A stretch of DNA of 64,000 bases from positions 992,001 to 1,056,000 of the forward strand of contig NZ_CP109137.1 of assembly GCF_035918095.1 (NCBI RefSeq), written 5' to 3'. Source of the stretch: Streptomyces sp. NBC_01750. GTDB taxonomy: Bacteria > Actinomycetota > Actinomycetes > Streptomycetales > Streptomycetaceae. Shown one piece after another: positions 25,438 through 34,948 of the stretch; positions within the stretch are counted from its first letter, which is position 1, and each line of letters begins with the position of its first letter. Position numbers and translations under genes: made by a program. Below the pieces are notes generated by a model. It made no database searches. It had not been told where the DNA came from and worked only from the letters and a program-made list of their open reading frames with translations.

Positions 25438-26769
25438 TTACAGCGTGGGGATGATCGCAGCGAGGTCCGGCATCACGCCGACCCCCAGGCCGGGGACCAC
25501 GTCGGACCCCAGGGAGGGGTCCCTCAGCAGACCGCGGACCTGAGCCGGTGTCAGTGGTGAGCCGCTGACCACCTTCGCGCGACCCTGGATCGCGGCCACG
25601 ACGCCGCTGATCATCGGGGTAGCGATCGACGTCCCGCCGTCCTCCTCACTGATCGTCCTCACAGTGGCGGGCGCGACACTCGTCAGGGTCGTGAGCTCGC
25701 CGGCCCAGCCGCAGCAGTCCACGCGTGAGCCGGTGTTGGAGTGGGCGCTCACATGGAAGGAGACGGGCACCGGCGGCTGGTCCCGCACGATGCCGCCGAC
25801 GACCACGGCGCCGGAATCCGGGAACGAGACCCCTGCCGTGTCGAAGTCGACACCCGTGTTCCCCGCGGCGATGACACAGGTGATACCGCGGAACGTGGCG
25901 AGCCGCAGGGCTGTACGCAGGACACTGCTGGACTCCACGGAGAGCATGGCCTGCTGCCCGTTCGACAGCGTCCGGGGCAGCTGCAGCGACAGGTTGAGTA
26001 CGTCACCGGCCTGGAGCTGGACGTCGATGAGATTGATGAGCGAGAACGCATCGCCGGTGCTGAGCGCCGGAGTCCTGCCCTGAAGGTTGCCCGAGGCGAA
26101 GACAATGCTCGCTTCGGGGGCCACTCCCACGATGTCGACGGTGTTGTCGGCGGCCGCGACGATGCCGAGGACCGCCGTCGCATGGTCGGCGAACGGATCC
26201 GCGGCCGTGGCGAACGACGGTGTGATGTGGAACCGCTTGGCGGGGGCGTCCCGGTGGTTGCGGTCGTAGTCGAACAGCTCCAGCACACCCACCCGGATGC
26301 CGGTGCCGTCGCCGCCGGTAACCGACCATGCGCCATCGCTTCCCACGCCCACGGGAGCGTCGTCGAGGTAGTACTGGAACAGGGCGCAGGGGTTGTTCGG
26401 CCGGTTCACGGCGGCCGCAAGCCGCTGTTCCACCTCGGCGTACTCCACAAAGGGCAGGGCATTCAGCCAGTCGGCGAGCCGCAGTGCGACCGTGTCGGGT
26501 TCCGGCCGGGCTGTGTCGGGGACCTCGACGGCGAAGAGCAGAGCGGGGTCCGGGACGGTCTCCCCGGGATGGGCCGACCGCGCGTCGTTCACCATGGTCC
26601 GCAGGTCCGCGCGGGCCATGTCCGCGGCGAGCGGCGTCAGGAACAGGAAGTCGAACTGCTCGGCGGCCAGTGTCCACAGGGCCAGAAGTTCGGGTGAGAG
26701 TTCCGGCACGGCACCGCTTTCGAAGGGAAGGGCGGTTCCTTCCTGGAACTTCACCAGAACACGTGGCAT
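25438..26769 (-). CDS. Subtilisin-like (S8 family) serine protease, non-secreted, atypical catalytic Asp
   Basis: 443 aa from ATG at 26769 (GAGGAG seven bases upstream). No signal peptide. An N-terminal domain of about 150 residues ([11 protein letters not shown], then [21 protein letters not shown]) precedes the peptidase domain. His site: [14 protein letters not shown]. Oxyanion Asn: [10 protein letters not shown]. Ser site: [16 protein letters not shown]. Where subtilases have the Asp-Thr/Ser-Gly motif, this protein reads [13 protein letters not shown], so the usual Asp is replaced by Glu with an Asp three residues later. It may use the shifted acid or have altered activity. Flanked by the gluA promoter region and a divergent phosphatase. 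Confidence 0.85.
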   Translation of the reverse strand: MPRVLVKFQEGTALPFESGAVPELSPELLALWTLAAEQFDFLFLTPLAADMARADLRTMVNDARSAHPGETVPDPALLFAVEVPDTARPEPDTVALRLADWLNALPFVEYAEVEQRLAAAVNRPNNPCALFQYYLDDAPVGVGSDGAWSVTGGDGTGIRVGVLELFDYDRNHRDAPAKRFHITPSFATAADPFADHATAVLGIVAAADNTVDIVGVAPEASIVFASGNLQGRTPALSTGDAFSLINLIDVQLQAGDVLNLSLQLPRTLSNGQQAMLSVESSSVLRTALRLATFRGITCVIAAGNTGVDFDTAGVSFPDSGAVVVGGIVRDQPPVPVSFHVSAHSNTGSRVDCCGWAGELTTLTSVAPATVRTISEEDGGTSIATPMISGVVAAIQGRAKVVSGSPLTPAQVRGLLRDPSLGSDVVPGLGVGVMPDLAAIIPTL

Positions 26770-27171
26770 GGGGCCGCTCCTCGCGGGCGTGGCGCCGGCC
26801 GGTGGTGCTGCACGCCGGCACAACGCTGAAGGGCACCTTGGCACCCGCGTCGCGTCCAGGGCGGGTCTCGGACGTCACACCGTCGCCCGCGGCGCAGCTC
26901 CACTCACGCCCTGGCCCCCAGCCGGCGGGGGAAGGCGAAGGCCCTTGGGCCGCTTCCGCACATCTCAGGCTAGGGCGGTATGTGGGACGCTGCCAGCCGG
27001 CACGATGACTTCCTTGGTCCGGCGCGGGCATCCGGGAGGTGTGGGGCTCGCGCACGGGTGCAAGGTCAGCCGAGGGCGAGAGACGATAGGGGCACCGGAC
27101 CTTGCGCGCGGCGACGCCGCGGGCCGGAGTCGGCACCGGCCATCGGATGGCGGGCGGAAGGAGGGCCTGGG
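26770..27171. other. 402-bp divergent intergenic region
   Basis: Separates the subtilase-like gene (-) and the SpoIIE phosphatase (+). It must hold both promoters, but no clear -10/-35 pair or operator was recognised. No gene seen. Confidence 0.5.
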
Positions 27172-29274
27172 ATGTGTGCAGCCGATGCCTTCTCTGCCGA
27201 GCCCGCCCGGCCGAAGGGCAGCACGTCCGAGCCGGGGGGGCTGTTTGATGTCCTGAGCGTCGCCGCCGTTGTGCTGGACGCGTACGGCCGGATCGTGCTG
27301 TGGAGCCCGCAGGCCGAGGAGTTGTTCGGGTACACGGCCGATGAAGCGCTCGGCCGTTACGCGGACCGGGTGCTGGTCCATGAGCGGCACGTGGAGCTGG
27401 TGCGCCGGCTGTTCGCCGACGTGATGAAGGGCGACGGGGGCTGGGCGGGTGCCTTTCCCGTACGGCACAAGGACGGCAGCACACTGCTGGTGGAGTTCCG
27501 CAATATGCGGCTCGAGGACCACGGGAAGGACTTCTACGCCCTGGGCCTGGCCACCGACCAGGCGACGTTGCGGCGGGTGGAGCGTGACCTGGCCCTGTCC
27601 ACCCGACTGGTCTCCCAGTCCCCGATCGGGCTCGCGGTGGTGGACACCAATCTGCGCTACGTCAGCGTCAACCCGGCGCTGGAGCGCATCAATGGCCTGC
27701 CGGCCGCCGAGCACGTTGGACGGTACGTCCGGGATGCCGTGCCGTTTTTGGACACGGGGGCCATCGAGTCGGCGATGCGCGAGGTTCTCGCCACAGGCAT
27801 CCCACTTCTGGACCAGGAGTCGGTCGGGCGCACCCCAGCCGATCCGGACCGCGAGCACGCCTGGTCGGTCTCCTTCTACCGGCTGGAGTCCTCCAACGGG
27901 GAAGTGCTCGGGGTGGCCACGTCCGTGGTGGACGTCACCGAGCGGTATCGCGCCACCAACGAAGTCGTCCAGGCCCGCAAACGCCTCGCGCTCGTCGCCG
28001 ACGCGTCCATACGCATCGGCACCACCCTCGACCTCGACCAGACCGCCCGTGAACTCGCCGAGGTGTCCGTACCGGAGCTGGCCGACGTGGCCGCCGTGGA
28101 CGTGCTCGACAGTGTCCTGAGCGCCCGCTCGGCCGTCGCGATCCACGAGGGTCCCGCAGAGTTCAGGGCGCTCGCGGTGGCCACCGCGCACCCCACCGAT
28201 GCCATACGCGCCGCCGACCCGCCCGGTCAGGTCGCCAGGTACGAGACCGACCGGCTGGTCACCCAGTGCGTGAACACCGGTCGACCGGTCCGGGTGCCCC
28301 ACGTGGAGGGCGACGATCTGTTGCGCATTGCCCGCAGCCCCGAGGCCGCGAGGCTGCTGGCCGCGGCAGGGGTGCACTCCTACCTCGCGGTCCCGCTGAT
28401 CGCTCGCGGTGAAGTACTCGGTGCCCTCGACCTCAAGCGCACCCGCAACCCTGAACCGTTCAACGCCGACGACGAGATCCTCGCCGGCGAGCTGGCTGCG
28501 CGGGCGGCCGTGTGCATCGACAACGCCCGCTGGTACCAGCAGGTGCGCAATACCGCCCTCACTCTCCAGCGCAGCCTTCTGCCCCAGCAGCCACCGGACC
28601 AGCCCGGTCTGGAAATTGCCTATCGGTATCAGCCGGCCCAGGCCGCCAGCGAGGTCGGCGGCGACTGGTTCGACGTCATCCCGCTGACCGGCGACAAGAC
28701 CGCCCTCGTCGTCGGCGACGTCATGGGCAGCGGCATCAGCGCCGCCGCGACGATGGGCCAGCTCCGCACCGCCACCCGCACACTGGCCGAACTCGACCTC
28801 GACCCCGCCGAGGTGCTGCGCCACCTCGACCGCATCGTCGACCGCATGGGGCAGACCATCACGACGTGCATCTACGCCGTCTACGATCCCCACCAGGACC
28901 AGTGCCTCATCTCCAACGCCGGGCACCTGCCGCCCGCCCTCGTACGCCCCGGCCGGCCCCCCGAACTGCTCGAGCTGCCCACCGGCGCCCCGCTCGGCGT
29001 GGGCGACGTCAACTTCCGGACCACAACACTCGATCTGCATCCCCACGACGATCTGGTCCTCTACACCGATGGCCTGGTCGAAACGCGCGAACAGGCCATC
29101 GATGAACGCCTGGAGTCCCTGCTCGAACTCCTCTCCGCCCCTCCCCGGTCACTGGAGGAGACCTGCGACGTGCTTCTGCACGCTCTGCGCCACCCCGGAG
29201 ACCACGACGACGTGGCCCTGCTCATCGCCAGGGTCAGGCCCGGCCCCGCGACCGGGGCGGCGCCGTCGGCCTGA
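27172..29274 (+). CDS. PAS-PAS-GAF-SpoIIE PP2C-type serine phosphatase
   Basis: 700 aa cytoplasmic regulator. ATG at 27172 follows AAGGAGG. PAS 1 about residues 25-130 (AVVLDAYGRIVLWSPQAEEL), PAS 2 about 140-255 (GLAVVDTNLRYVSVNPALE), GAF about 270-430 (HSYLAVPLIARGEVLGALDL), and a C-terminal SpoIIE/PP2C domain about 440-690 with the metal-binding EVGGDWFDVIPL, GDVMGSGISAA, SNAGHLPPALV and DDLVLYTDGLVE. Such proteins dephosphorylate anti-anti-sigma factors in partner-switching stress pathways. It is a close architectural paralogue of the protein at 58414-60528. Confidence 0.93.
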   Translation: MCAADAFSAEPARPKGSTSEPGGLFDVLSVAAVVLDAYGRIVLWSPQAEELFGYTADEALGRYADRVLVHERHVELVRRLFADVMKGDGGWAGAFPVRHKDGSTLLVEFRNMRLEDHGKDFYALGLATDQATLRRVERDLALSTRLVSQSPIGLAVVDTNLRYVSVNPALERINGLPAAEHVGRYVRDAVPFLDTGAIESAMREVLATGIPLLDQESVGRTPADPDREHAWSVSFYRLESSNGEVLGVATSVVDVTERYRATNEVVQARKRLALVADASIRIGTTLDLDQTARELAEVSVPELADVAAVDVLDSVLSARSAVAIHEGPAEFRALAVATAHPTDAIRAADPPGQVARYETDRLVTQCVNTGRPVRVPHVEGDDLLRIARSPEAARLLAAAGVHSYLAVPLIARGEVLGALDLKRTRNPEPFNADDEILAGELAARAAVCIDNARWYQQVRNTALTLQRSLLPQQPPDQPGLEIAYRYQPAQAASEVGGDWFDVIPLTGDKTALVVGDVMGSGISAAATMGQLRTATRTLAELDLDPAEVLRHLDRIVDRMGQTITTCIYAVYDPHQDQCLISNAGHLPPALVRPGRPPELLELPTGAPLGVGDVNFRTTTLDLHPHDDLVLYTDGLVETREQAIDERLESLLELLSAPPRSLEETCDVLLHALRHPGDHDDVALLIARVRPGPATGAAPSA

Positions 29275-29307
29275 CCTCTGCCTCCCGTGGAGAACGGCCC
29301 CTCCTTC

Positions 29308-29355
29308 CCGCTTCTGCCTCGTACCGCTTCTGCCTCGTACCGCTTCTGCCTCGTG
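29308..29355. repeat. 16-bp tandem repeat, three copies
   Basis: CCGCTTCTGCCTCGTA repeated three times without gap (last base of copy 3 is G), lying between the convergent phosphatase and ABC ATPase genes. Confidence 0.9.
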
Positions 29356-29401
29356 CGGGTGTGTGCCGTCCGCGCCCGCCGCTCCCAACGGGCGGGGCCG
29401 G

Positions 29402-30526
29402 TCAGGCGTCGAGGACGAGCAGCTGTGCGTGGTCCTGGTCCCAGCCGACGCACACGTCCGCGCCGAGTTCGGCGGCGGTGCGCGAGCTCGGCGACATCTC
29501 CCGCATCAACAGCTCCTGCTCCCCCACAAGCAGCCGGTGGCGGATGGTCGCGCCGAGGTTGGTGGAGGACACCACTCTGCCCTTCGCGCAGTTCTCGTCC
29601 CGTTCGGCGGGAATGAACGTCAGATGCTCCGGGCGGATGGAGACCGCGTACCGATCCCCCTCGGCGCCGCGGTTCTGTACCCGGCAGATCCCGAGCCGGC
29701 CGAGGTCGACAACGGCCGTGTCGCCCGAGCGTTCCACGATGCTGCACGGCAGGAGATTGGTATCGCCGAGGAAGTTGGCCACCCAGTCGGTCGCGGGATG
29801 GGCGTACACGTCCTCGGGAGCGCCCTGCTGCACGATCCTGCCGTCGCGCATCACGACGATTCTGTCCGACATGGACATGGCTTCGTCCTGGTCGTGGGTG
29901 ACGAACAGTACGGAGATCCCGAGCGACCGTTGGATGGTCTTGATCTCTTCCTGCATCTGCTCGCGCAGCCGCTTGTCCAGCGCCGCCATCGGCTCGTCCA
30001 GGAGCAGAGCCGACGGATTGAAGACCAGGGCACGGGCCAGCGCGACCCGCTGCTGCTGTCCTCCCGACAGCTGGCTCGGGCGGCGGTCGCCCATATTGGC
30101 AAGACCGACGCGTTCGAGGGCTTCCTCGGCGCGCCGGCGCCGCTCCGCCGGCCGGATCTTGCGCATGCGCAGGGCGAACTCGACATTCTCCCGGGCGCTC
30201 ATGTGGGGAAACAGGGCGTAACTCTGGAACACCACACCGAGGTTGCGGTCCTTCGGCGGCAGCTTGTCGACCGGTTCGCCGTTGATCAGCACCGTGCCGG
30301 AGGTGAGTTCCTCGAAGCCGGCGACCATCATCATGGTGGTGGTCTTGCCCGAACCGCTGGGGCCGAGCAGGGTGACGAACTCGCCTGGCTGCACGGTCAG
30401 ATCGAGGTCGTCGACCGCGGCCACGTCGCCGTAGGTCTTACGCACCCTGCGCAGTTCGATGGAACCCTTTTCCTGAATCCCGGCGGCCGGCGAGGCGGCG
30501 GTCGGGAGCGTAGCGGAGATTGTCAT
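29402..30526 (-). CDS. ABC transporter ATP-binding protein, PotA-like
   Basis: 374 aa ATPase of a polyamine/opine-type importer. Walker A GPSGSGKTT, signature [19 protein letters not shown], Walker B LLLDEPMAALDK, H-loop FVTHDQDEAMSMSDR. A C-terminal TOBE domain (about residues 285-370) includes VSIRPEHLTFIP. It starts six bases after the stop of the upstream permease and is the last gene of the four-gene operon (SBP, permease, permease, ATPase). Confidence 0.94.
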   Translation of the reverse strand: MTISATLPTAASPAAGIQEKGSIELRRVRKTYGDVAAVDDLDLTVQPGEFVTLLGPSGSGKTTTMMMVAGFEELTSGTVLINGEPVDKLPPKDRNLGVVFQSYALFPHMSARENVEFALRMRKIRPAERRRRAEEALERVGLANMGDRRPSQLSGGQQQRVALARALVFNPSALLLDEPMAALDKRLREQMQEEIKTIQRSLGISVLFVTHDQDEAMSMSDRIVVMRDGRIVQQGAPEDVYAHPATDWVANFLGDTNLLPCSIVERSGDTAVVDLGRLGICRVQNRGAEGDRYAVSIRPEHLTFIPAERDENCAKGRVVSSTNLGATIRHRLLVGEQELLMREMSPSSRTAAELGADVCVGWDQDHAQLLVLDA

Positions 30527-30532
30527 GGGAGC

Positions 30533-31369
30533 TCACCCTGTCTGGTCGGCGGCCACCGTGGTCAACGGCAGCATCCGGGCGATGGAACGGCGGCGGAGCA
30601 TGAAGAGGACCTGCACGAGCAGTCCGAGCGTGGCGACGGTGACCAACATGGCCGAGGAGACAGCGATCTTCGGCGTCAGGTTGTACTGGATGTCGGTGAA
30701 CATCTTCACCGGCAGCGTGGTCGCGCTCGGCGACTGCAGGAATAGCGCTATCACCGTCTCGTCGATGGATACGGAAAAGGCGAACAGCGCGCCCGCGACG
30801 AGACCGGGCCGGATGACCGGGAGGTACACGAACCGTGCCACGGACGGTGTACCGGCTCCCAGACTCTGTGCGGAGCGCACCAGGGCCGGATTCAGGCCGG
30901 AGAGGCTGGCGCGTACGGTGAGGAACGCGTACGGGGTGGCGATCACGGCGTGGGCGAGGCCGATCGGAAGAATCGTGCCGACCAGTCCGACGGAGTTGAA
31001 GAACTGGTAGAACGCCAGCGCCAGTACGACGGCGGGGACGATCATCGGGGCGAGGATCACCCCGGTCACCGCGGACCGTCCCGGGAACTGCCGGCCGTGC
31101 AGGGCCACTGCGGCAGCTCCGCCCAGCAGCACCGCGAGTACCACGGCGATCCCCGCGGCCTGCAGGCTCGCCAGAACGGCTGAGATCCAGGCCGTGTCGC
31201 CGAAGAACCCCGTGACCGCGTCGGTGGAGAACCGGTCCGGCGGGAAGGTGATGTACCGGCTGTGGTTGAACGCCATCGGCACCACGATCGCGGTGGGCAC
31301 GACGAGGAACACGAAAACCGGTACGGCGGCGAGCAACGCCGGGGAGAACCGAGAACTAGCCGACCTCAT
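30533..31369 (-). CDS. ABC transporter permease, PotC-like
   Basis: 278 aa from ATG at 31369 (GGGAGG seven bases upstream). Six predicted membrane segments, beginning FSPALLAAVPVFVFLVVP. The permease EAA-type loop is SAQSLGAGTPSVARFVYLPVI. The VSIDETVIALFLQSP segment is characteristic of spermidine/putrescine PotC-type permeases. It overlaps the 3' end of the upstream permease by 14 bases, which indicates coupling. Confidence 0.93.
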   Translation of the reverse strand: MRSASSRFSPALLAAVPVFVFLVVPTAIVVPMAFNHSRYITFPPDRFSTDAVTGFFGDTAWISAVLASLQAAGIAVVLAVLLGGAAAVALHGRQFPGRSAVTGVILAPMIVPAVVLALAFYQFFNSVGLVGTILPIGLAHAVIATPYAFLTVRASLSGLNPALVRSAQSLGAGTPSVARFVYLPVIRPGLVAGALFAFSVSIDETVIALFLQSPSATTLPVKMFTDIQYNLTPKIAVSSAMLVTVATLGLLVQVLFMLRRRSIARMLPLTTVAADQTG

Positions 31370-32228
31370 GGGCACCTCCCGCGCGGAGGATCCGCTGGTA
31401 GACCGCCACAAGCACGCTCACGATGGCGGTCAGGACGAGCGCGAGGGCGGACGCTCCGGCGAAATCGGTCAACTCCATGGTATAGAAGTCGATCTGATTG
31501 GCAATCATCTGATCTCCGGGACCACCGAGCACGACCGGTGTGATGAAGAAGCCGGTGCTGATGATGAACACCAGCAGCCCCGCGGCCGAAACGCCCGGCA
31601 CGGTGAGCGGAAGGATGACCCGGCGGAAGACCGACAACTCGCCCGCGCCCAGCGAACGCGCCGCCAGCTCCAGCCGGTTGTCGATCGCGGCCAGCGCGGC
31701 GAAGATCGGGAACACGGCGTAGGGCAGGAGGTAGTGCACCATCCCCAGCACGACCGCGAACCGGTTGTGCAGCAGCGTCAGCGGATGGTCGGTGAACCCG
31801 AGTCCCTGCAGGGCGTCGTTCACCAGACCGTTGTCCTGCAGGAGGACCGCCCAGGCGAAGTTCTTCACCAGGACTCCGGTCCAGAAGGGCAGCAGCACCA
31901 GAGCGAACAGGACGACCCGCGTGAGTGCGCTGCTGCGCCAGATCGCCCAGGCCAGCAGGTAGCCGCTCACGATGGTCACGAGCGTGGATACCGCGCTGAT
32001 CTCGAACGTGTTGATCAACGACTTGATGACCAGTGGGTCTTCGAGCACCCGCTGGTAGGCCTGGTTCTGCATGCTCGAGGAGACGAGCGTCCCCAGCGGG
32101 GTCAGAAACAGGATGGCGTCGAATGCGGCGATCGGCGCGAGGAGCAGCAACCACGTCCCGCGGACGCGGAATCGGCGTCCGCGGGACGTGTCGCAGGCCT
32201 GCGCAGGCGCTGCGGCGGCGAGGGGCAT
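31356..32228 (-). CDS. ABC transporter permease, PotB-like
   Basis: 290 aa from ATG at 32228 (GGGAAG upstream). Membrane segments from about residue 25 (GTWLLLLAPIAAFDAILFL). The EAA-type loop is AARSLGAGELSVFRRVILP, and FWTGVLVKNFAWAVLLQ is the conserved PotB-type segment. It starts two bases after the stop of the binding-protein gene. Partner of the PotC-like permease. Confidence 0.93.
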   Translation of the reverse strand: MPLAAAAPAQACDTSRGRRFRVRGTWLLLLAPIAAFDAILFLTPLGTLVSSSMQNQAYQRVLEDPLVIKSLINTFEISAVSTLVTIVSGYLLAWAIWRSSALTRVVLFALVLLPFWTGVLVKNFAWAVLLQDNGLVNDALQGLGFTDHPLTLLHNRFAVVLGMVHYLLPYAVFPIFAALAAIDNRLELAARSLGAGELSVFRRVILPLTVPGVSAAGLLVFIISTGFFITPVVLGGPGDQMIANQIDFYTMELTDFAGASALALVLTAIVSVLVAVYQRILRAGGAHEVG

Positions 32229-32230
32229 GA

Positions 32231-33337
32231 TCAGCTTCCCGCCTGCCACAGCTTGAACCTCTGCTCCGTTGCCTTCAGGTTCTCCGCCCACCACTTGTCG
32301 TCGCGTACCAAAATGCTGTCCGCCAGCTTCGGGCTGGTGGGAAGGGTGTCGGCGACAGCGGGGGGCAGCTTCGCGAGCGCGGGGGTGTTGGCCAGCGTCA
32401 GGTTCGTCGTCTGGTCGAAGTCGGCTCCGGCGTCCGCGTCGTTGCTCATGAAGTTCATCAGCCGGAACGCCGCCTCCTTGTTCCTCGAGCCCTTGGGTAC
32501 GACGAAGTAGTCGCCGGCGAGGACACCGTTGGAGGAGGAGAAGTTCAGCCTGGCCCCGTCCTTGCGGGCGGCGTTGATCCGGTTGTTGAAGCTGGTCGAC
32601 AGCGTGACCTCGCCCGACGTCAACTGCTGGACGGGCTCCTGGTTTGCCGTGTGGTAGATCAGCTTGTCGCGGCCGGGGTGCTTCGCCAGGTAACGCAGCG
32701 CCGCGTCCACATCCAGCGGATAGATCTTGTCGAACGGGACGCCCTCGGCCAGCCGCGCCGCTTCCAGCACCGAACTGTCCGACAGCTGTCCGTACACCGA
32801 GCGCTTGGTGGGGTATTTGCCCTGGTCGAAGAATTGGGCCCAGTTCTTCGGTGCCTGCCCGTCGGGGATGTGCTTCTGGTCCCAGGCCATCACGAACAGG
32901 AAGCTCAGGTACTTGATGCCGTACTCCGCCTTCGCGTAGGAAGGCAGCCCCTTGTCACTGATGATGCCGTAGTCGAACTTCTCGAGCAGGTCTTCGTTGA
33001 CGGCCTGGACGTACTCCGGAGCCGTCAGTTCCACCAGGTCCCACTGCACGTCGCCGGAGTGCACCTGTGTCTTGAGCGCCGCCAGGCTGGTGTTGGCGAG
33101 CAGCGTCGAGCGGATGCCCGTCTTCTTCTCGAACGGCTTCAGGATGGTCTTCGTCAGCTGGTCGTTGTAGGAACCGCCGTACGAGGTGACCGTCACGGTC
33201 TTGTTCGCCGGCGCGGTACTGGCGGGCTTGGTGCTGCAGGAGGTGAGCAGGCTTCCCGCGAACGGGACCGCCAGCGCGGCACCTGCTCCCGTTCTCAGAA
33301 TCGACCGCCGGCTGATGGGTGTCGTTGGCTGCGTCAT
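32231..33337 (-). CDS. ABC transporter substrate-binding lipoprotein, PotD-like, Tat-exported
   Basis: 368 aa from ATG at 33337 (GAGAGG upstream). The N-terminus has a twin-arginine motif (ISRRSILRTGAG) followed by a hydrophobic core and lipobox LLTSC (Cys near residue 34), so it is probably a Tat-exported lipoprotein. Mature domain: VTVTSYGGSYNDQLTKTILK, VQWDLVELTAPEYVQAVNE and VMAWDQKHIPDGQAPKNWAQ. These are typical of the PotD/SBP_bac_8 group that binds polyamines or opine-like compounds. First gene of the operon; the promoter must lie in 33338-33600. Confidence 0.93.
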   Translation of the reverse strand: MTQPTTPISRRSILRTGAGAALAVPFAGSLLTSCSTKPASTAPANKTVTVTSYGGSYNDQLTKTILKPFEKKTGIRSTLLANTSLAALKTQVHSGDVQWDLVELTAPEYVQAVNEDLLEKFDYGIISDKGLPSYAKAEYGIKYLSFLFVMAWDQKHIPDGQAPKNWAQFFDQGKYPTKRSVYGQLSDSSVLEAARLAEGVPFDKIYPLDVDAALRYLAKHPGRDKLIYHTANQEPVQQLTSGEVTLSTSFNNRINAARKDGARLNFSSSNGVLAGDYFVVPKGSRNKEAAFRLMNFMSNDADAGADFDQTTNLTLANTPALAKLPPAVADTLPTSPKLADSILVRDDKWWAENLKATEQRFKLWQAGS

Positions 33338-34183
33338 TTCGGCACGGCCTCTCTTGCGAATTTCCACGCATGCGGGAATCGGGCGATGGCAACTTCAGGC
33401 TGAGCAAAGGGGGGAGATCTACGCCGTCTCGCGGCGGAGCGGAGAGCGCGGCCGCAACTGCTGGGGCCACCGACGAATCGCCGTGGCTTTGCGGGTTCCG
33501 CTTATGCCTTGGCGCGTCGCGAACCTTTGGATACAGAACGATCCATGATTCGTCGCGGTGGCTGCGTCACACCGCCGACCGCGTGCCGCAAACCATAGGG
33601 TTCGGTCGTCCGGCCGTCAACGATTGTTTTCCAGCAATCACACTCGGACGACGCCGGAGTGTGTCAGGCACGAACAAGGCAGTAGAGGTGAAGGCGTTCT
33701 CCTCCACCGAAGAAACCTCACCTGCGCGCGGCCACCGGTCTCGCCCCAGCGTCCTGTCCGTACCGCAGAGTTGGCCGTGCCGCCGTTCAGCGGCGACGGA
33801 CCGCGGTCTCAGCCGCCGGGCCGCGTGGCAGCCGCCTCCGCAGCGGTGCCGCGCATCCGCGTCGCAGCCCGGTCGCGGCCTTGTATTGAGAGCCGGCCAC
33901 GCCACCCGGAGGAGGCGGGCCGGGACAGAAGGGGTGCACTTTTCGGACGACTCAGACCGATTGCGCACTCTTTCTGAATGTGCAGGTCATCCACTGAGGA
34001 CCCGGTCAGTGGATGGAACGTACACTTCCCGCTCGCTGGTGCCCGGCCTAGGTTTCGTACCGCGAGACGGCGGTCGACCGTTCGCGGCCCCGGGCGACCC
34101 CCGTACGGGCCGCGTGGCTCCGCCCCCCGCACGCTTCACCCCGCACCACCCCGGGTCCGACGTCACACGGCCCCGGCTTCCCG

Positions 34184-34281
34184 TTCTTACGCCCCCGGAA
34201 TTCTTACCCCCGGAATTCGCTCCACCGCGCTTGCCGCTCAACCGTGTTTCCCGCTCCACGCGTTTGCCGCTCCACGCGTTG
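34184..34281. repeat. Cluster of short tandem repeats (17/15 bp and 17/16/15 bp units)
   Basis: TTCTTACGCCCCCGGAA (34184-34200) is followed directly by TTCTTACCCCCGGAA (34201-34215). Shortly after, CCGCTCAACCGTGTTTC, CCGCTCCACGCGTTTG and CCGCTCCACGCGTTG run head to tail (34234-34281). Units differ by small indels, as expected from replication slippage. Confidence 0.75.
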
Positions 34282-34542
34282 CCGCCCTGCTGCGGCGACG
34301 CCCCCAATTGCTCAGCACGGCGACCCGGGCAGCGGCCTGGCAGATCGGCGGATCATATGGCCATCGACCACTTCGCGATAAGCGACTTTGCGCTCGCCGC
34401 CGGCTCGCCGTCCCGCCCGTACGGCATGAGCCGGTTACTCAGGGCGTAACGGGCGCTGTCATTCGCTCCTACGGCCATGCAACCGAAGATATCTGCAATG
34501 AGGTTGCCGTTTCCCGGCCGTGAAACCGGAGCGCTGCCCCTT

Positions 34543-34578
34543 CTTTCGCTTGCCCTTCATCTTTCGCTTGCCCTTCTC
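34543..34578. repeat. 18-bp tandem repeat, two copies
   Basis: CTTTCGCTTGCCCTTCAT followed directly by CTTTCGCTTGCCCTTCTC (16 of 18 identical), in the non-coding region upstream of the thermolysin gene. Confidence 0.85.
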
Positions 34579-34948
34579 GAGTTTTGCGCCGCCCGATTCC
34601 GACGGACGACGCATTCGGGTCTCTCGGCAAGTCCCCCGTTCGCGACGCCGCTTCGGCGGCATTGCGTCAGACCCGGCTCATGCACCCGGGGCTGCCCGAG
34701 GACGACCCTCGGCTTCCGGACCGCACGGCCCCGGCGATCAGTCACCGCGAGGGGCACCAACTCGGCTGCCCCTGCGCAGGGTTGTACAAGTCGCTGGAGT
34801 CCGCCGGATAACGGACACCAGAGACTCCCAGTCGGACAAGAACTGGTCAAAAAATTGTGAGGTAATTGTCGGAACTCCATCGAATTTGATCGTTCAGTGG
34901 CACGCTCATCGGCGTTCACCCCCCCACAGAACGAGCGATGGAGATCGC

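Larger units (their letters stand above)
33338..34948. other. 1.6-kb non-coding stretch between the polyamine-type operon and the thermolysin gene
   Basis: Several open frames exist on both strands but none shows a recognisable family, a good RBS and consistent codon usage together. The left end should hold the promoter of the ABC operon (33338-33600). 33990-34580 is rich in short tandem repeats (see entries). 34820-34948 is AT-richer and should hold the protease promoter. Its length is striking in a densely packed genome. Confidence 0.6.

Noticed and set aside
26965..29046. 693-codon minus-strand open frame opposite the SpoIIE phosphatase
   Set aside because: No domains, antisense bias; the phosphatase has a strong RBS and full motif set.
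33319..34449. 376-codon plus-strand frame in the 1.6-kb gap
   Set aside because: Ser/Arg/Pro-rich, no family, no RBS at any start, runs through tandem repeats; not considered a gene.
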